From NCBI GenBank assembly GCA_049651845.1, contig JBASCW010000115.1, positions 1 through 15,570 on the forward strand: a stretch of 15,570 bases of DNA, read 5' to 3'. Below the pieces are notes generated by a model that ran no database searches, was not told the origin of the DNA, and saw nothing but the letters and a program-made list of their open reading frames with translations. Source of the stretch: RBG-16-66-20 sp049651845 (GTDB lineage: Bacteria > Pseudomonadota > Gammaproteobacteria > Burkholderiales > SG8-39). A program made the position numbers and the translations under genes. Below, piece by piece: positions 13,433 to 15,570 of this stretch; the stretch's first letter is position 1; every line of letters starts with the position of its first letter.

Positions 13433-15183
13433 CCCAATTCCGTCTGCAGGCGGCCCTCGCGGCCCTGCTTCTGCTCGCAGGAACCCTGCTCGGCGGCGCG
13501 CGCGCGCAGCAGCTTCCGGTGCCGGACGACGACGATGACGACGGCGCGCCGGCCGCCGCCGCGAAGCCGGCGCCCGGGCCGCCGGCCAACCTGCCGCCGC
13601 AGGACCTGACCGCGCCGCTGCTGTACGACATCCTGCTGGGCGAGATCGCCCAGCAGCGCGGCAGCGCCGGCTTCGCGGCGCAGACCTACCTCGATCTCGC
13701 CAAGCGCACGCGCGACCCGCGCATCGCGCGCCGCGCCGTCGAGCTCGCCACCGCCGCGCGCATGCCGGACCTCGCGCTCGAGTCGGCGCGCGCCTGGCAG
13801 GACGCCGATCCGAAGTCGCTGCAGGCGCTGCAGACGCTGGTGGTGCTGCTGGTGGCCCAGAAGCGCGTCGACGACACCGAGCCGTACCTCGCGAAGCTGC
13901 TCGAGAGCGACGCCAATGCCGCCGCCAACGGCTTCATGCAGATGGGCCGGCTGCTGGGCAGCAGCGCCGACACGGCCGCGAACCTGCGCGTCGTGCGCAA
14001 GCTCGCCGACCGCTACCCGCAGCTGCCGCAGGCGCATTTCGCGGTCGCGCAGGCGGCGAGCGCGGCGAACGACGACATGCTCGCGCTCGGCGAGATCCGG
14101 CGCGCGGCGGCGCTGCGGCCGGACTGGGAGATCGCCGCGATCTACGAGGCCCAACTGCTGCAGCGAGGCGCGACCGGCGAGGCTGCGAAGCGGCTCGCGG
14201 GCTTCCTCGAGAAGTATCCCGATGCGCGCGACGTGCGCCTGAACTACGCGCGCGTGCTGGTGCTGGACAAGCGCGATGCCGAGGCGCGCGGCCAGTTCGA
14301 GGAGATCGGCAAGCGCTTCGCCACGGACGCCGATGCGATCTATGCGGTCGGCCTGCTCGCGATGCAGGTCAAGGAGTACGACATCGCCGAGGCGAGCATG
14401 AAGCGGCTGCTCGAGCTCAATTTTCGCGACCCGGACGCCGCGCGCTACGCGCTCGGCCAGATCGCCGAGGAGCGCAAGGACTGGCCGCGTGCGATCGAGT
14501 GGTACAAGACCATCCAGCGCAGCGAGCATGCGCTGCCGGCGCGCGTGCGTACCGCCAACGCGATCGCCAAGCAGGGCAAGCTGGAGGAGGCGCGCGCCTA
14601 CTTGCGCGACGCGGGCGCGCAGGGCGAGCAGCAGGTGTCGCTGCTGGTCGCCGAGTCGCAGCTATTGCGCGAGGCCAACATGCACAAGGAAGCCTTCGAG
14701 CTTCTCGACGGCGCGCTCAAGCGCGCGCCGGACCAGCCCGACCTGCTCTACGACCAGGCGCTCACCGCGGAGAAGCTCGACCGCTTCGACGTGCTCGAAT
14801 CGAGCCTCAAGCGGCTGATCCAGCTGCGGCCCGACCACGCGCACGCCTACAACGCGCTCGGCTATTCGTACGCCGACCGCAACATCCGCCTGGCGGAGGC
14901 GAAGACGCTGATCGAGAGGGCGCTCGAGCTCTCGCCCGGAGATTTCTTCATCATCGACTCGATGGGCTGGGTGCTGTACCGCATGGGCGACCTGAAGGGC
15001 GCCGTCGCGCAGCTGCAGCGCGCCTGGCGCGGCCGTCCGGACGCCGAGATCGGCGCGCACCTGGGCGAAGTGCTCTGGATGCTGGGCGAGCGCGACGAGG
15101 CGCGCCGCGTCTGGCAGGAGGCGCTCAAGTCGGCCCCGGAAAACGAGACGCTGCAGAAGACCCTCAAGCGTTTCAACCCCTGA
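13426..15183 (+). CDS. Exported tetratricopeptide repeat protein
   Basis: The 585-residue product starts with a signal peptide (MSPQFRLQAALAALLLLAG...ARA, cleavage near residue 27), followed by a run of six aspartates (34-39) and an Ala/Pro-rich linker. The rest is helical with repeated TPR-like units, clearest at HAYNALGYSYADRNIRLAEAKTLIERALELSPGDFFIIDSMGWVLYRMGDLKGAVAQLQRAWRGRP-type segments near the C-terminus; the central part is more diverged. TPR proteins scaffold protein complexes, and this location before lolB suggests an envelope role, probably periplasmic or outer-membrane associated. ATG 13426 gives the intact signal; an in-frame GTG at 13390 would add 12 residues. lolB starts 4 bp after the stop. 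Confidence 0.88.
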   Translation: MSPQFRLQAALAALLLLAGTLLGGARAQQLPVPDDDDDDGAPAAAAKPAPGPPANLPPQDLTAPLLYDILLGEIAQQRGSAGFAAQTYLDLAKRTRDPRIARRAVELATAARMPDLALESARAWQDADPKSLQALQTLVVLLVAQKRVDDTEPYLAKLLESDANAAANGFMQMGRLLGSSADTAANLRVVRKLADRYPQLPQAHFAVAQAASAANDDMLALGEIRRAAALRPDWEIAAIYEAQLLQRGATGEAAKRLAGFLEKYPDARDVRLNYARVLVLDKRDAEARGQFEEIGKRFATDADAIYAVGLLAMQVKEYDIAEASMKRLLELNFRDPDAARYALGQIAEERKDWPRAIEWYKTIQRSEHALPARVRTANAIAKQGKLEEARAYLRDAGAQGEQQVSLLVAESQLLREANMHKEAFELLDGALKRAPDQPDLLYDQALTAEKLDRFDVLESSLKRLIQLRPDHAHAYNALGYSYADRNIRLAEAKTLIERALELSPGDFFIIDSMGWVLYRMGDLKGAVAQLQRAWRGRPDAEIGAHLGEVLWMLGERDEARRVWQEALKSAPENETLQKTLKRFNP

Positions 15184-15187
15184 CGTC

Positions 15188-15570
15188 GTGCGGAGTCTTT
15201 TAGCTGGCGCTGCGTTGCTGCTGCTTGCGGCCTGCGCCGGGCCCGGCTTCCTGCTCGCGCCCGCGGACGCCGAGTTCGAGCTCACCGGCCGAATCGCCGT
15301 GAGCTACCGCGACGACGCGGGCAGCGGGCATATTGCCTGGCGGCATGCACCGCGCAGCGACGAGATGCTGCTGACCACGCCGCTCGGGCAGGGCGTCGCG
15401 CGGCTGGTGCGCGTCGGCGGCGAAATCACGCTGACCACGCAGGACGGACGCGAGTTCAGGGCCGCGGACGCGGAGTCGCTCACCGAGCAGGCGCTCGGCT
15501 TCCGCGTGCCGATCGTCGGGCTTGCCGACTGGGTGCGCGGTCGCGCCGCGCAGGCGCCGGCGCCTGCACC
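15188..15570 (+). CDS. lolB: Outer-membrane lipoprotein localisation factor LolB, N-terminal part
   Basis: LolB receives lipoproteins from the periplasmic carrier LolA and inserts them in the outer membrane. The frame from GTG 15188 runs off the right edge after 127 codons. It begins with a lipoprotein signal VRSLLAGAALLLLAAC, with C16 as the probable lipidated residue. Then come the family patterns FELTGRIAVSY, GHIAWRHAPRSDEMLLTTPLGQGVARL, a beta-strand with LTTQDGREF, and LGFRVPIVGLADWVRG. The GTG has no clear Shine-Dalgarno site and is 4 bp after the TPR stop, so coupling is likely. Confidence 0.9.
   Translation, partial: MRSLLAGAALLLLAACAGPGFLLAPADAEFELTGRIAVSYRDDAGSGHIAWRHAPRSDEMLLTTPLGQGVARLVRVGGEITLTTQDGREFRAADAESLTEQALGFRVPIVGLADWVRGRAAQAPAPA

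Overview
The window is GC-rich, densely packed chromosomal DNA with the gene content and order of a beta-proteobacterium (Burkholderiales/Nitrosomonadales-like). The evidence is the coxB-coxA-small ORF-ctaG-DUF2970-coxC-DUF2909-surf1-SCO-like-ctaB-sco cluster, the ftsY-ftsE-ftsX-rpoH cluster, and a TPR gene followed by lolB. Start codons are often TTG or GTG and most neighbouring genes overlap by a few bases. I see no insertion sequence, prophage, tRNA, rRNA or CRISPR array.

Region 1 (1-7665): the tail of a BioC-like methyltransferase, then a complete respiratory cluster for an aa3-type cytochrome c oxidase whose subunit II carries a fused cytochrome c domain. It includes the catalytic subunits (coxB, coxA, coxC), copper delivery factors (ctaG, sco, and a second SCO-like thioredoxin-fold protein), surf1, heme O synthase ctaB and three small membrane proteins (31, 64 and 65 aa). 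One of these, the DUF2909 gene, is antisense between coxC and surf1. The heme A synthase gene ctaA, which usually lies between the SCO-like gene and ctaB, is absent: only 15 bp separate them.

Region 2 (7666-8004): a short stretch with a perfect FNR/Anr-type palindrome, a strong GC hairpin, a Shine-Dalgarno site and a small phasin-like reading frame. A 4-bp tandem duplication appears to have knocked that frame out of register with its best start codon.

Region 3 (8005-11480, minus strand): ftsY-ftsE-ftsX-rpoH, covering signal recognition receptor, divisome ABC transporter and heat-shock sigma factor. rpoH has its own promoter, and a perfect CIRCE operator (the HrcA binding site) lies across it. 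This is the most informative regulatory signal in the window and suggests that HrcA controls synthesis of sigma-32.

Region 4 (11475-15570): rsmD and coaD (plus) converge on mutM (minus) at an 18-bp palindrome. mutM diverges from a large exported TPR protein gene, followed by the start of lolB, which runs off the end. The window is mostly conserved housekeeping DNA. I found no clearly new multi-gene system; the points worth following are regulatory and organisational.
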